The notes beneath the pieces are model-generated. The model searched no databases. It saw nothing but the letters and a program-made list of their open reading frames with translations, and was not told the DNA's origin. Source: Homalodisca vitripennis (lineage: Eukaryota; Arthropoda; Insecta; Hemiptera; Cicadellidae). Taken from it: 64,000 nucleotides of DNA. Of this stretch, positions 48,550-61,000 are shown one piece after another (within the stretch, counting starts at the first letter, position 1; each line of letters starts with the position of its first letter). The DNA is taken from positions 135,050,001-135,114,000 of the forward strand of contig NC_060213.1 of assembly GCF_021130785.1 (NCBI RefSeq). The letters run 5' to 3'. Position numbers and translations under genes: made by a program.

Positions 48550-49362
48550 CTCATTGTCTCGTCAACTGTGCACCTGACATTTGCACCTGCACATTCTGGC
48601 AATGTTGGGTTCTAGGGGATAGGCTGACCTTAGTTCGGGCGACCCCCAATGAACTAAGAAAGTACCCCCTCAAGGGTGGCACTCTAGTGCCACTCAAGAC
48701 CATGGGGGATCAGAATCCAACCAATGGTTGGGCTCGGATAAACGCTTGTTAAGATGCATAAGATAGCAATGCTGTCAACAGAACCCGAGGATCGAGGATA
48801 GTGCACCGATTGTGCACTCTGCGGCGGCGGTTGTACGCCTCGCAGTAGTGGTGCAAGATCGGACATGGCCATTCTCGACTGGACTATCCAGAATCGTACC
48901 ACACAAGCAACCCGTGCATAAGGGATGCATGGCGCATGGGTAGTTGGAGTTCCCCTACATGTGAATAGGGGATGCCTACTCTGACTGGTTGGACCCTCTA
49001 TGGATCCAGAAATCAAAAACCCAATCTTGATGTGGAAAGTTTACAGCAGGCAGTTGTATCTGACAGTTTGGGTGTCTGTCTGTTCATCATGCTCAATTAT
49101 CATCGATGAAGATTCAGCAGTTGGTATTGTTGATGTAGAGGTTGAGCAGATCAGCTGAGGACGCGAGTTATGGCAACTTATCATAGGTATCAAGGTCCTT
49201 CAGGCCAATCTGCAGCACAGTAAAGCTGCTTCAGCTGTGTTTTGCAGATGCTTTTTAGCAGAAGAATTTCACGTGGCCCTGACACAAGAACCCTGGATTT
49301 GTAAGGGTAAAATATCAGGACTTCCCATGACAGGGGTTTAAAATTGTTACCGCCCATGTTAA
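48550..49362 (+). pseudogene. R1-type LINE, 5' part (to endonuclease)
   Basis: A GC-rich leader is followed at about 49190 by LQANLQHSKAASAVFC and LTQEPWICKGKISGLP, the N-terminal block of the apurinic-type endonuclease (usual LQINL.H..AA..., I+EPW). It breaks off exactly at a TTAA (49359-49362); the domain resumes at 55811. The minus frame 48684-49016 is a shadow of the GC-rich leader. Confidence 0.8.
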
Positions 49363-50169
49363 CCCTTTGCACTCGAGAGTAAAATTTTTGGTCACTACCA
49401 AAAACTCGGGCCTCTATTGAACAAGCACTGGCGAAAACCTCGGAGCCCTTTTTATAAATTTTGTAAAGGTTTTGTTAAAAAGTTGTAACTTTTTTATTTT
49501 AGCAGATAGAGTTATAATTTTGGTTTTGTTTTATTTCTTATAAAATTCAATATTGTTAAAAAGTATATATTTGTAATTACCTTATTTTTAATACCTTTTT
49601 TCACTTATAAATATAAAAATTTTTCAAAAACTTTTACAAAAGTTAATTTTTAGCTGTTATAACTTTAAAAAATTGCATTGGCATTATATAAACTATTATT
49701 ATTTCTAGGTTCCTTACATAATTGTAAATATGCACATAAAATTTCATAAACGTACCTCTATAAACAAAAATTGTGTAGGCAGTTTTGTAATTTCCGACAA
49801 TTTCCCCAAATAGTGAGTTATTTGTCAAATGATTGAATATTTACTTTTTTATACCTTTTTATGCCCGTAATACTGGTACTTTGGGATTATACCGACCACA
49901 CCAGTATGATGAACAGAAAAATATAAATTTATAGAAACAAACACGATAGAACGAAAAAATAACTCTTTAATTACAAAATTACAACGATTATCAATGGGGT
50001 CAGATTCCGTTATATGCCCCCAACGCTTAAACCTTTTTCAATGAACTTAGAACGTTATAAAACGATGTAGTTGAGTAACAGAACTAACATTCCATCAATC
50101 AACAAGCATTTCCAGGTACTGTGATCGGTATTATTGCCGCTGTTATCTTATCTTTCTCGAGAATCCCGA

Positions 50170-50790
50170 TTACGGCAGGCCGCGCGGCATCACATGATTA
50201 TTTAAGTTTTTTGAACGGTACATAATTGCCTTTCCATTACAATTCAATTTATATTTCTGATCAGCCCCTCTAGAATTTGATATTTTACTGATAGGTACTA
50301 TCTCGACGGATCTTTTTCTTTCGTTGACATCAGCGCGGGCTTCGGCAGTACACTCGCATTTTGGGTGGCAGAGTGTGATCAAGAATAAAAACAAGTTTTG
50401 TGTGTTTTTTTCAATAAAGAGCTTAGTTTTTGTTTGGTAATGTTTTTTTGTTGAATTTTTGTGTTTGGAGAAATGTAGGGGTAAAACACGGAAGTACAAC
50501 AAAGCGACGCACCAGCTGAACGGGCGGCGAGACTCTGCAATCACGTTATCTACTAGACCGCTCGACTTTGACCTCTGTCTGAGGATGGGGAGGGGTTTAA
50601 GATAAGACAATTCCTGTTTTATTTTGACGAAATATTGTTCTACGCTAATATAGTAATCAGTAGAAGCAAAGTGTCAAATAACGATTCAATGTCTGGGTGT
50701 GGGTCGGTATAATACCAAAATACCTCCCTCACTTTCACTTTTGGCATCGTCAGATGATTCCGAATCTGATATGTTACTGACAAAAATATC
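50170..50790 (-). pseudogene. piggyBac transposase remnant (probable)
   Basis: Minus sense: an acidic stretch ISDSESSDDAKSESEGG (50780-50720) like the N-terminus of piggyBac transposases, then, after stops, a 146-codon frame (50610-50170) with CHPKCECT and RGADQKYKLNCN, faintly like the C-terminal cysteine-rich domain. The DDE core is absent. The identification relies mainly on the element's termini. Confidence 0.45.
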
Positions 50791-50845
50791 ACTTCAGATC
50801 GTCAACATAACCTTATTGACTGAAATAACTTATCAGACTAAACAA
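50738..50845 (+). repeat. long target-site duplication, left copy
   Basis: 108 bp (cttttggcatcgtcagatga ... cagactaaacaa) found again at 55426-55532, bracketing the Jockey element. One T is extra in this copy. Confidence 0.93.
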
Positions 50846-51247
50846 GGTCTTTTATAGTGTTACTTGTTCGTTTAGCTAGACAATTGAAAACAGCTACTGT
50901 AACAAACATCATACCAGTTGTGTAATGAAAACATAAAAAACAATAGTTTTTTTTTACTCCAATTTATTGCCCACGATTTTTTCTATCAATTTTAATAATT
51001 TATTGATCTTCAGCTGACTGACAAAACAGTTTTACCTAGTGTTTTCTAGTCCGCTATTTTCTTCGAATTGTTTGTTCAAAAGTTTTATTTAAGTGTTTTT
51101 AATTATTGTTTTTAACTTTTTACCGTGTTTAGATTGTATTTGTTTGATTAATTCACAAGATTCGTTCACACAAGAAATTTGATGTTCAATTCAAATATTG
51201 TAAACAAAGGCTTAACCTAAAATGTTTTAAAACCTACTCCTACCGCT

Positions 51248-52478
51248 ATGACAGCCAGCCAGGCTAATGAATTGTTCCAGCTCGGACAAAGTTCGACGTT
51301 AGACATGAATGAAATGCTAACTGTTCCTCTTCCCGATAACAACAACGACTTCGTGAATCCAAAAAAGCGACATATTACTAAAACTGCAAATGCTTCTCCA
51401 CCTCCTAAGAAGTACTACCTCGATGTGAGTGAGATTCATTCAAAAAACCGATTCAAGATACTTGAACCAACCCATACCAATGTTGCAGATCATAGCTACT
51501 GTCTTCCTTCCTCACAACAAGGACATGAAATGGAACAAGGATCTCCTGATGATATAAAGAAAAATAAATCACGATCTAAGATCCCACCAATATTTTTGCG
51601 TGACGTAAATAACCACCAAGAAATAATAAAAGATATTAAGTGTAATGTAATATCAAGTTTCACAATGAAATCAAAGCTAAATCGATCAAGATAAACCTAA
51701 CAGAAATAAAATGACTACAGGAAACTAACTAACTTTTATGAAACAAATCAAGTAAAGTTTTTCACGTTTAAAACCTTCCCAGGACAAAAAACCTTGAAGT
51801 GATCATTCGTAATGTTCCCTACTCTCTAACTGACGAAGAAATCAATCAAGAGTTATGTGACATGGGTTACCCGACCCATTAAAGTATCAAGATTGTTCAA
51901 CAAAAACAAAAGTCCAATGCCACTCTGTTTTGTAGAGCTGGAGAATTCGGAAAGTGGTTCGTGATATTATGAACCTTGAAACAATTGTTTCACGCCATAG
52001 TTAAAGTGGAAATTAAAAGGAAGTCAAAAAAACATCCCACAGTGTCTGAGATGCCAAGACTTTGGTCACACAAAAAACTTCTGCAAAACTGGACCCTCGC
52101 TGTGTGCGGTGCTCGGGATCCCATCTCTATTCAGACTGCCGGTCAGTAAAAGAAACCAAACCAGTGTGTGTTAACTGCGGCGAGGAACATACTTCAAAAT
52201 TACAGGAGGTGTAAATACTACCAGGGCATCAAGCAGAAATTGACCGGTCGCAAGAAATCCTCCATAGGGAACGACCAAGAATCTCGTCCACAAGTTACAA
52301 CGACACGACCCGAAAAACTCAACGAACCTAGGGAAAACTCAACCAAAATCATCTCCACCTCGATCTCCGTTGAATATGAACTCCCCCAGCTATGCTGAGG
52401 TGGCTCATCCGTCGTACATTCCTTCAACTGCAAACTCCGTAGAGGATCCACAATCTCTGGAAGCAGGTAAACATCTCA
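51248..52478 (+). pseudogene. Jockey ORF1 (Gag-like nucleic-acid-binding protein)
   Basis: Starts ATG 51248 with 148 open codons (ends 51694) including PPIFLRDVNNHQEIIKDI, typical of Jockey ORF1 just before its RNA-binding domain. After frameshifts: NLEVIIRNVPYSLTDEEI (about 51790), then knuckles CLRCQDFGHTKNFC, CVRCSGSHLYSDC and CVNCGEEH (52060-52190). It would bind element RNA during retrotransposition. At least four frame breaks; not functional. Confidence 0.83.
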
Positions 52479-52568
52479 GGTCTTGACGAAATAATAAGCA
52501 ATGTAGTAAAAATACTCATACCCAGTTGAAAAAGGTTATTCAGCAGGTTATTGCTTCTTTCTTTAAAA

Positions 52569-55313
52569 ATGCCCGTGACTAACAATCAGGCCCAACTCTC
52601 TTTAAAAACTTTAATTGTTCTCAATTGGAATGCCAATGGCTTGAAAGACAAAAAACATCTCTTTACAGATTTCCTAGTAAGACATAATATAGATGTTGCA
52701 TGTGTCACTGAAACTCAACTTCCTGCCCAATGATAAAATTTAAAATAAGTGGCTATTCTATTTACAGACAGGACGAGTGGCTCCTCATGCCTCTGGGGGT
52801 GTCGCAATTTTGATCAAAAGAAACATAAAACACCACGAATTTCTTGCTCCCCAGTTACAAAGTTTAGAAAGCTGTTTCCATAAAAATAATTTTACAAAAT
52901 GGAACTCAACTTTTTCATTAGTATCAGCATACTTACCTCCTAACAAACGTTTTGTTGATGAAGATTTTAATAGAATTTCTATAATAATAGTCCTACTATT
53001 TTAATGGGAGATCTAAACAGTAAAAAACACTTTATGGGGATGTCGCACTAATAACCCAAAGGGTAATAAATTGAATGACTACTTGATGCGTACAACTATT
53101 AATATATCTGCTCCTGTAGAACCAACATTTTATCCGTGGCAGAGAAACCAGCAACCTGACATATTAGATATTGTTTTGTTTAATAATTTCAATGAACCGA
53201 TAGTACAGCAAACCTTATGCGAGTTAACGTCTGACCACTTACCAGTAATTGTAACTTTTTCAATTAAACCCGATTTTTACCAATCCTCCATTGAAACTAA
53301 TAAATGGTAAAGTTGACTGGGCTGTATTTCATAACGAATTAGAAACTATATAATTATCTTTGCCGAATTGTTTACAGTCTTTCGAAAGATATTGACAACT
53401 GTGTACTACAATTCACTGAGCTGATTAAAAATTCGGTTAAAAAAGCAGTCGCAAAACAATCACAAACCATGTTTTGTCCTAATCGCCCTCCGCAAAGAAT
53501 TCTTAATTTAATTAAAGAAAAACATGTTTTTAGGAGACGGTGGCAGAGACACAGGCATCCAGAAGATCGCATGCAGCTTAACAGGCTCATCAGGAAAATA
53601 AAATCAGAATTAGATATTTTCAAAATTAATGACTATCAGAAATATTTGAGTGAAATAAACCCAGGCGATAGTTCAATGTGGCTGGCAACCAAAAGAATTC
53701 TCAGAACGCCTTCTACGATCCCTCCCCTTCAACAAGGCCAGGAGACGTACCAGAGTGACTCTGAAAAATGTGAGGTTTTTGCGAATTATTTTGAAAATGC
53801 TTTTTCCCCTAACCCTACTGTTAATTTGCAAACTGAAGATGAAGTCAACAGGTTTTTTAAATAGCACAATCTTATCTGCTGAGCTTCCCACTCAGTATAT
53901 CTCAACATCTGAAATTAGAAATGTTATCCAATACCTACCGTTGAGGAAAGCTCCTGGGTATGACTTGATAACAAACTTAATATTAAAGGAACTCCCGCCA
54001 ACAGCCCATCAGCTATTAAAAAACTTTATTTTAATGCATGCCTACACGTTGGTTACTTTCCTAAATCCTGGAAAACATGCTGAAGTTATTGTTATCCACA
54101 AGCCCGGTAAGCCTGTTAGAAATCCCTCTAGTTACAGACCCATCAGCCTACTACCCACTCTGGCAAAAGTATTTGAAAAGCTAATACAGAAGAGACTATG
54201 CAGATTCATTGAAGATGCTCAATGTATTCCTCCCCACCAATTCGGTTTTAGGGCAAAACATTCTACTACGCAGCAACTTGCGAGGTTAACACAAACAATA
54301 GTGCAAAGGGTTTGAAAAATAAAAGACACTCTGCTGCTTTGTTTCTGGATGTTGCTCAGGCCTTTGACAAAGTATGGCACAAAGGCCTTCTGTATAAGCT
54401 ATTTCAAACTGGACTTCCAAATTTACTTGCAAAACATCATCGAATCATTTTTAGAAAACCGGACTTTTTCAGTAAAAAATAAATTCTACTCATTCCACTG
54501 TTCGACAGATCCGGGCTGGTGTGCCACAAGGCTCAATTTTAGGACCTATCCTGTTTAATATGTTCATGCATGACCTACCCATTCCAGCTCATTCTACGCT
54601 TGCTCTTTTCGCTGATGACACTGCCTTGATTTCCCAACATTCAAGACATTGACACAGCAGTTGACATGCTTCAGACTGGATACAGACCTACTGTTGGATT
54701 GGTTCGTTAATTGGAAAATCGCACTTAACCCTCTAAAATGTGAAGCGAAAATATTTTCGCTAAGAAAATTCAATCCCTTAAGGAATATAGAAATTCAAGA
54801 TAACATCATTACCATGGAATGAAAATGACAGAACTGTTAAATATTTGGGTGTCTTATTAGACTCTAAACTTACTTATAAACAGCACATAAATTCAAAATT
54901 AAATCAAGCAAACACAAGATTGGCACAAATGTACCCAATTATCAATAGAAGATCATCTCTTAAACTTAAATGCGCTCTTTTATAATCTACCAAGGAATAT
55001 TCAGACCCCTCTTAACTTTATGCTTGTCCAGTTTGGGGTCCTTGCCTCCATAAATCAAAAATGAACAAACTTCAAGTATTCCAAAACAAGTTTTTTGAGA
55101 ATAGCAACAAATTCTCCATGGTTTGTTAGAAACCGACAGATTCATAATGAATTAGAAATTCCGACCATCTGTGACTACATCCGAAAACTAAGTGCTACAT
55201 TTCTAGAAACTCTGGACCAATCAACAGGTGCTGTCCATTTTATACATTGGCCAAAGAACTGTCAACAGAAGACTGAAAGCACGTCTTGCTCAAGACATTT
55301 TATTATAATTTGA
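52569..55313 (+). pseudogene. Jockey ORF2 (endonuclease and reverse transcriptase)
   Basis: Nicks target DNA and primes reverse transcription (family role). Endonuclease: LNWNANGLKDK, VTETQLP, and SDHLPVIVTF near 53230 carrying the catalytic His. RT: RKAPGYDLITNLILKELPP, SSYRPISLLPTLAKVFEKL (54128), PHQFGFRAKHSTTQQLARL, then degraded AFDKVWH, a RQIRAGVPQGSILGP-like box (about 54505), FADDTALIS (about 54610), YLGVLLDSKLTYK and CPVWG. It is interrupted by frameshifts at several places. Order and motifs fit the Jockey clade. Confidence 0.87.
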
Positions 55314-55425
55314 AACTTACATTGTTTGTCAAGTACTAATTTTACTGTTTATTTTCTGTTAACTGTATTATGTTATAGGGTGTTCTCCATTGGAGCAAAC
55401 CCACTAATGTTAATATTTCTATGTT

Positions 55426-55532
55426 CTTTTGGCATCGTCAGATGATTCCGAATCTGATATGTTACTGACAAAAATATCACTCAGATCGTCAACATAACCT
55501 TATTGACTGAAATAACTTATCAGACTAAACAA
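55426..55532 (+). repeat. long target-site duplication, right copy
   Basis: 107 bp, one base shorter than the left copy at 50738 and otherwise the same by eye. Confidence 0.93.
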
Positions 55533-55810
55533 AACAATGAAGTGATCAGCTGTTGAAGTTGGGATCAAATCAGCTGACGAAAATGGTGAAGTTGACAAAC
55601 CTCTACAACACAATGTAAAACTGCAAAATCACCGCCATAGTGTATAAAGGTTTACTACGTTTTTACATCCAACAACTATCCAGCTTGCGTATTTCGCAAA
55701 TTTACCGCATTTGGATAATTTATAAAGCCAGTATAAAGGATTTACCAAACGTCCGACATTTAGGACGTCCGAGGTTTTGGCCTAAACAGCAAACGTCGGA
55801 GTGCAACGGG

Positions 55811-57545
55811 TTAATAATGCCAGAGCTTGTATTGATGTAATCAACAAGGTGAACGGCATACCTGTTCTGAAATGTTGTTCCAGAGATCCCTCCACCGCCA
55901 GGCTGTTGGGTCTGGCACTGGACGAACCCTGGTGACTTCATCATCATCTTCCATATAATGACGTGAATTCCACACCATCCAGATGGCTGCTTTGGTCGAT
56001 CATGCTAGGAGGAATGGTGTGGAATTTTTAATTGGCTGCGATTCTAATTTGCATAGTAAGGCGTTGGGTAGCACTAACAGAAACAACAGAAGTAAGTTGC
56101 TCCTGGAGTATATGTCCCAAAATCAAGTGATAGAAAATGTGGGTAATGTTCCTACCCGTTTCACACCCAGGCACATAGGAAAGTGATAGACGTGACCATA
56201 ATTACAGTGGGTATAGTTAATCGGATACATGGTTGGCATGTCTGATGAGCCTTCCTTCTCTGATCTTGCTCACTTCTGTTTTAAAATAGGAGACCTGGAA
56301 CTTGAAACATTTCAGTATATAAATCCCGAAAATAGAAATTGAGATCATATAAGGAAAACCTATTAGTGCAACTAGAATATGACGGTAGTAACCAGAAACA
56401 AATTGGCAGTACAGCTAGACAAATCTGCCAACAGTCTGACTTCTGCAATTAATAAAATGAAATGCCTTTATTAAAGAGGCGGAGTTATGGCGTGTTCCAA
56501 AAGCCTGAACAGTAAACGACATATTAAAAATTCTCGATCTATGAATTGGAATTGATAGTAAAGTAGCTCCCCTTCTAGCAGGATATTAGCCTGGGTATAT
56601 CCTCCAAGAGCCTGGATGAAACTTTGCACTGACATTAACAGTGTGCAGGGTTGTGCAAGAATTCAGAAGCTACTAGCAAAAAATCCCATCTCACCGCATT
56701 ACGATAGGAACACATTTTTCCGGACTGTATCATTTATGACTAGCATCAACCACTCAGCTGCAAAAGGAGATCAGGGCGCCACTTACAATGGATTTTGGCA
56801 TGTTGTGTATTAACCTTCAGAAGGATTGAGTGGGTGATTAATTCGTTTAGTCAATATAAAGCTCCTGGGAGAGATGGAGTGAGACCGGTTTGCTTGCGGC
56901 AGGGGCTGGATATTCTCCTTCCCTTGCTGTGCAGACTGTTCAGGGCCTTTGTGGCATTCAGGTACATTCTTCTGTCCTGGAGGGTATCCAGGGTATTGTT
57001 TATACCTAAGCCTGGATCGACTTAAGTCCTTTAAGCCGACTTTCTGTCCTCCTTTCTTCTCAAAACCATGGAAAAGATTATTGCTGGGTTTTTTTGGGAG
57101 ATATCTCCCTTGGAGTGCCCTCTACATCCAAATCAGCATCCTTGATCTCTACACCCAGGAAGATCATGCGACTCAGCCCTGCATCAATTGGTATGCAGGA
57201 TGAGAAGGTGCTAGCAGCGAAAGATGTAGCCATGGGTGTCTTTCTGGACATCTGAGCTTTTGACAATACAGGCACACAAGCGATTGTCAATGCAGAGACG
57301 TGGTATTAATGGCCAATTACGTGACTGGATAAGGGCCCTACTCGCAGATAGAGTGGTTACTACCACTCTTACGGGAGCGAGCATCAGTGCAAGACTGAGG
57401 ACCCAGGGTGGTATCCTTTTCCCTCTTCTTTGAAACCTAGTTATGAACAACCTGCTCAAGTCTTTAAACAGTAGTAGTGTCTTTCCATAGAGTATGCATA
57501 TGAAACTGTGACTCTTGTGTGTTGTATGTTTTAAACACAACAGTC
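55811..57545 (+). pseudogene. R1-type LINE, 3' part (endonuclease end and RT)
   Basis: Endonuclease resumes NNARACIDVINKVNGIPVL, then FLIGCDSNLHSKALGSTN and VIENVGNVPTRFT (catalytic Asp/Asn block), with KVIDVTI and MSDEPSFSD-like text near 56190-56260. RT: FSQYKAPGRDGVRPVCLRQG, SRVLFIPKPGST, DVAMGVFLDI (palm motif A, about 57225), TRGINGQLRDWIRALLADR and a decayed QGG..SPLLWN box; the YADD box is reduced to YAYDTV near 57495. The sequence then dissolves, so the element is 3' truncated. R1/LOA-like by its KAPG.DG and LIGCD.N.H style. Confidence 0.82.
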
Positions 57546-57855
57546 ATGGCGACTAGTGGCTAAACGAGACATTTTTCAACCTAGGTTTATATGTAATTTC
57601 TTGTATAAAATTATAAGTACTGTCACCCACAGAAGTTTGTTACACCCTGTATATTTTACTTATCTTTTTAAAAAAATATAAAAAATCTACACAAATTTAG
57701 TGTGCTCTCTGAAATACTTCCTTATAATACAAGACATAGAAATGATTTTAACATAAAAAAGCACAAGCTTCCTTTTTTCAAGAGAAAAACACAACACATA
57801 TGGGAACAGTTTTAGAAAATACTACCTATTGCGATGGTGGGAAGGGTAGATTTAA
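57546..57855. other. AT-rich non-coding DNA
   Basis: Nothing recognised. Confidence 0.3.
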
Positions 57856-58054
57856 TGTGAATTTTGAGTGAAGTTCCATTTCACCTTCCTCTCAGTGCAG
57901 CATCTGAGATCTAACACTGATACTTATCGCCACTTTTTTTGGATCTCTTCAGATGAACACGACTCCAGATTTCAGGAGTCAAATCTGTAACAGGCGTCAG
58001 ATCCCAGATGCTGCTCTGAGAGGAAGGTAAACTGGAACTTAACTCAACATTCAC
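57856..58054. mobile_element. long-TIR MITE family, copy 3
   Basis: Inverted arms: left 57856 onward (TTTCACCTTCCTCTCAGTGC), right ending 58054 (GAGAGGAAGGTAAACTGG). About 200 bp; the interior is shorter than in copy 1. Flanking 'gatggtgggaagggtagatt' is shared with copy 2, so the true left boundary may be about 30 bp earlier. Confidence 0.85.
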
Positions 58055-61000
58055 TCATAACAATGTATATTACGCAAAAAGCCAATTTCATACAGAAAGA
58101 AAAATAAATATAGCATTCATGGATCGTTCAAACCATGGAAGGAACACATTGAGCAGAAATATGATATTAATAAAGCGTGTGAGGCTGATTCCACATATGG
58201 AGTGAAACAAAGGTTTAGTAACGTTAGCTCAATTTACCTTTGGGGCACAAATGGTTAAAAAGCACAAACATGAAGGACTAAACAAATACGCATACCTATT
58301 TAAAACAACACCATAATCTATATACAGCTTTTGTTCCAAAAAATTATTGAATCCTTAATACAATAAAACAATATCATTTTGTAATCTGTCCCCTTTAGTA
58401 TTAAGATTTAACCTCAGCTATTATCTAGATTAATGTATGTACACTGAGAAAATACATAAAAAACGGAGAATTATAATACAAACTTACATTTTTACAGTAA
58501 ATTAGGTTATTTTCAAAAAGGAAATAAGAACTTCAACGCAATTAACATATGTATTTTAAATATTTACATATTGTTTTATTTTAAAAAACATGGATTAACG
58601 CTTCTGGCATACATTGTCATATAAAGCCTAAGGTTTATAATAAATAACTCTTACCTTGGGACCCACTAAAACTAATCATTCTTTACAAAATTCTCTAGAC
58701 TATATCGGAAATCATTCGACAGCGTTCAACCGACTTTCACACAATGGCAAAGCATAGCTTAAGTCTAAGGGAGAAATGCAATTCTTAAAAGTTAACTTAA
58801 AGCGATAGAAATTTGGTTTTCATTAGTAAAGTCTGTCACAGCCAATTTTTGTTGAGTATTTCACTAAAAGTTCAAGATACGAAAAATTGAAGCTTATCTC
58901 CAGGTCAGTCCCAATAAAAAAATTGACTCGGTACTGTTCGAAAAGACCATTTAAAAATGAAATGAAAACGGAATTGTACAATAAATAATCCGATACTGAT
59001 ACTATGTACCAGTTTTTTGTGTAAGTAATTGTACAAGTGCAAACAACTTTAAGTATCTTGAACAAAAGAACAAAGTATGTTTGCTTTATTGTATGAAGAA
59101 ATATTTTTCATATGAAAATTCTACCTCAGCGCTTTATAACCCATGGCTATAACATTAGATTTATGTGCCAAAGTAATAATCTGTATATCAAAATTAATCT
59201 AATACTCTGTAAGTATACGATTGCCTAAATATTCAAAGGCATTTGGATTATTTTTAAGTAGCCTATATTTTTAAAGAAATAGGCTACTGCCTATTAATAT
59301 TTTAAAACGTTATTACGTTGTAGAACAAATTAATTTATAGGACTAATTAAGATAAACTCCTGTAAGATAAAATTCTACTTCCGTTAAATTAAAAATATGT
59401 TTAAATATATTTCTTATTCACAATTACAGAAAAAAAACATACTTTTGTTATACTTCTTAGGCAGATAATTGAGTTAATAACTAAACTGATTAAAAGGTCA
59501 TGTTAATATTTTTTATTTGAAATTTTTTTTAACTAACAAAAGCAAATTTTCAAGTCTTAGATTATTTTATGTACAACAAAATTTTGGATGTTTACAAATA
59601 AATCATCTCAAACAAAAATAGACAGACGAAATGGACACTCTGTGTGTGCTAATCTGTGACTAAAAACTTGAACACATGCCATTATATACTTACATTATAT
59701 ATTTATAATTAGTTATTAATTCATTCCTATAGATTTAAATTTCAGACACAAGAAAGCTCAAACTAGAGTTTAGAAGTGTGATACGTAGATAGAAGTTAAA
59801 ATAGTATGTATAAGATATATGACTAAAAAAGGAACCGACGAAAGCATTTCGATTTAAAAATTACCAGCTATCAAGGAATGGAAAATGAAGGTTTGAAATA
59901 CAGCTGCGATAAAGATAAATAAAATAATACTACAGTATGATATATAGGTAAAAATAATAAATATTTTAAAGTGATTGTACAAATTTTTATACAATGTTCA
60001 CAAGGCAGAGGAGTATACTGTTCAATTAATACTTTAGAACCATGAAAAGTACATACATATCTGTAACTGATAAATAGAACATTTACAAAATTTTACAATA
60101 CATACTTGAAATATCCACCTTTATACTCCTAAGTATCTTTTCTACTTCATTTGACCAACATTAGATTTTAAAATGTTGAAAATTAATCGCACATTAACAT
60201 ATATAGTAAATGCTTAGATTCTGTATCAATACACTTCAATTTAAAATCATTTAAGGACAAACTAGCATTTTCTGCCATCGATGGAATTATTGAAAAAAAG
60301 TCAACAATTTATTGTCGCTAAAGTTTTTACTCCCTTCTAGTGACATAAAATTAAAAATATAACATTTTTACGTGTGTTTTTTAAAAATAAATAATTAGTT
60401 TATAGAAGTAATTATTTGACGTAATATTTTTAAACATGTCTTCTTTGTTTTCTTATACTGTTTTTGTTATAAGCTGTTGTTACTGAATTAATATTTCGGC
60501 AATATCCCACTTGACAGTGCATTATTTTATAAAGATTCAGTAATATATTTTTGACTAATAACTACCATAATAGGCTGCCTTCCACAGACATTTTCTTTTG
60601 ATTTAGTCATTTTTGTGCTCTGAAAGTAAAAATAAATAAATTTATTAAAAATAGTATTTAATCTTAATGGATATGTAACATCTATGATGTTTAAAAGCAT
60701 TTTATAACATTATATCATTACTATATTGTTGTTACAAACATTAATAAAATACATAATGAGTTTTAATAACCCTTAAAAATACATGGTTTAAAGGTGGGCA
60801 ATTTTTATAGTACTATGAAAAATAAGGGTAAGCAATTTTTCATCGTGTCCTACAAGAGTTAAACAAAAATGGTAGAAGGTTCGTGCTATGATATGATTGA
60901 CAAAGACACCATTAAAAGTGTTAGAGAGCAATCCATGGCATGCCTAAAATTCAGGACTTGGAACAATCCTGTAATATCACCAAGTAATAAATATGAAGTA

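Larger units (their letters stand above)
50846..55425 (+). mobile_element. Jockey-type LINE, nearly full length
   Basis: A 5' UTR, ORF1 (Gag-like with zinc knuckles), ORF2 (endonuclease-RT) and a short 3' UTR span 4.58 kb between two 107-108-bp direct repeats. All coding parts are recognisable but carry many frameshifts. The 3' end (GTTAATATTTCTATGTTC) has neither poly-A nor a simple tail. It inserted in the piggyBac element, making it the youngest of the three-element nest. Confidence 0.88.
49363..55810. mobile_element. piggyBac-type element inside the LINE, itself interrupted
   Basis: TTAA flanks both ends (49359-49362, 55811-55814). The termini are inverted: CCCTTTGCACTCGAG on the left and, inverted on the right, CCCGTTGCACTCCGACG; CCC termini plus TTAA define piggyBac. 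Removing the element and one TTAA joins the host LINE endonuclease (...KIVTAHVNNARACIDVIN...). Without the Jockey element inside it, about 1.76 kb remains: too short for a full transposase, so an internally deleted copy. Confidence 0.88.

Noticed and set aside
48684..49016. 110-residue minus frame
   Set aside because: Antisense shadow of the GC-rich 5' region of the R1-type LINE.
50846..55425. LTR retrotransposon (because of ~107-bp flanking direct repeats)
   Set aside because: No TG..CA ends, primer-binding site, protease or integrase; the coding content is Jockey ORF1/ORF2, so the repeats are read as a target-site duplication.
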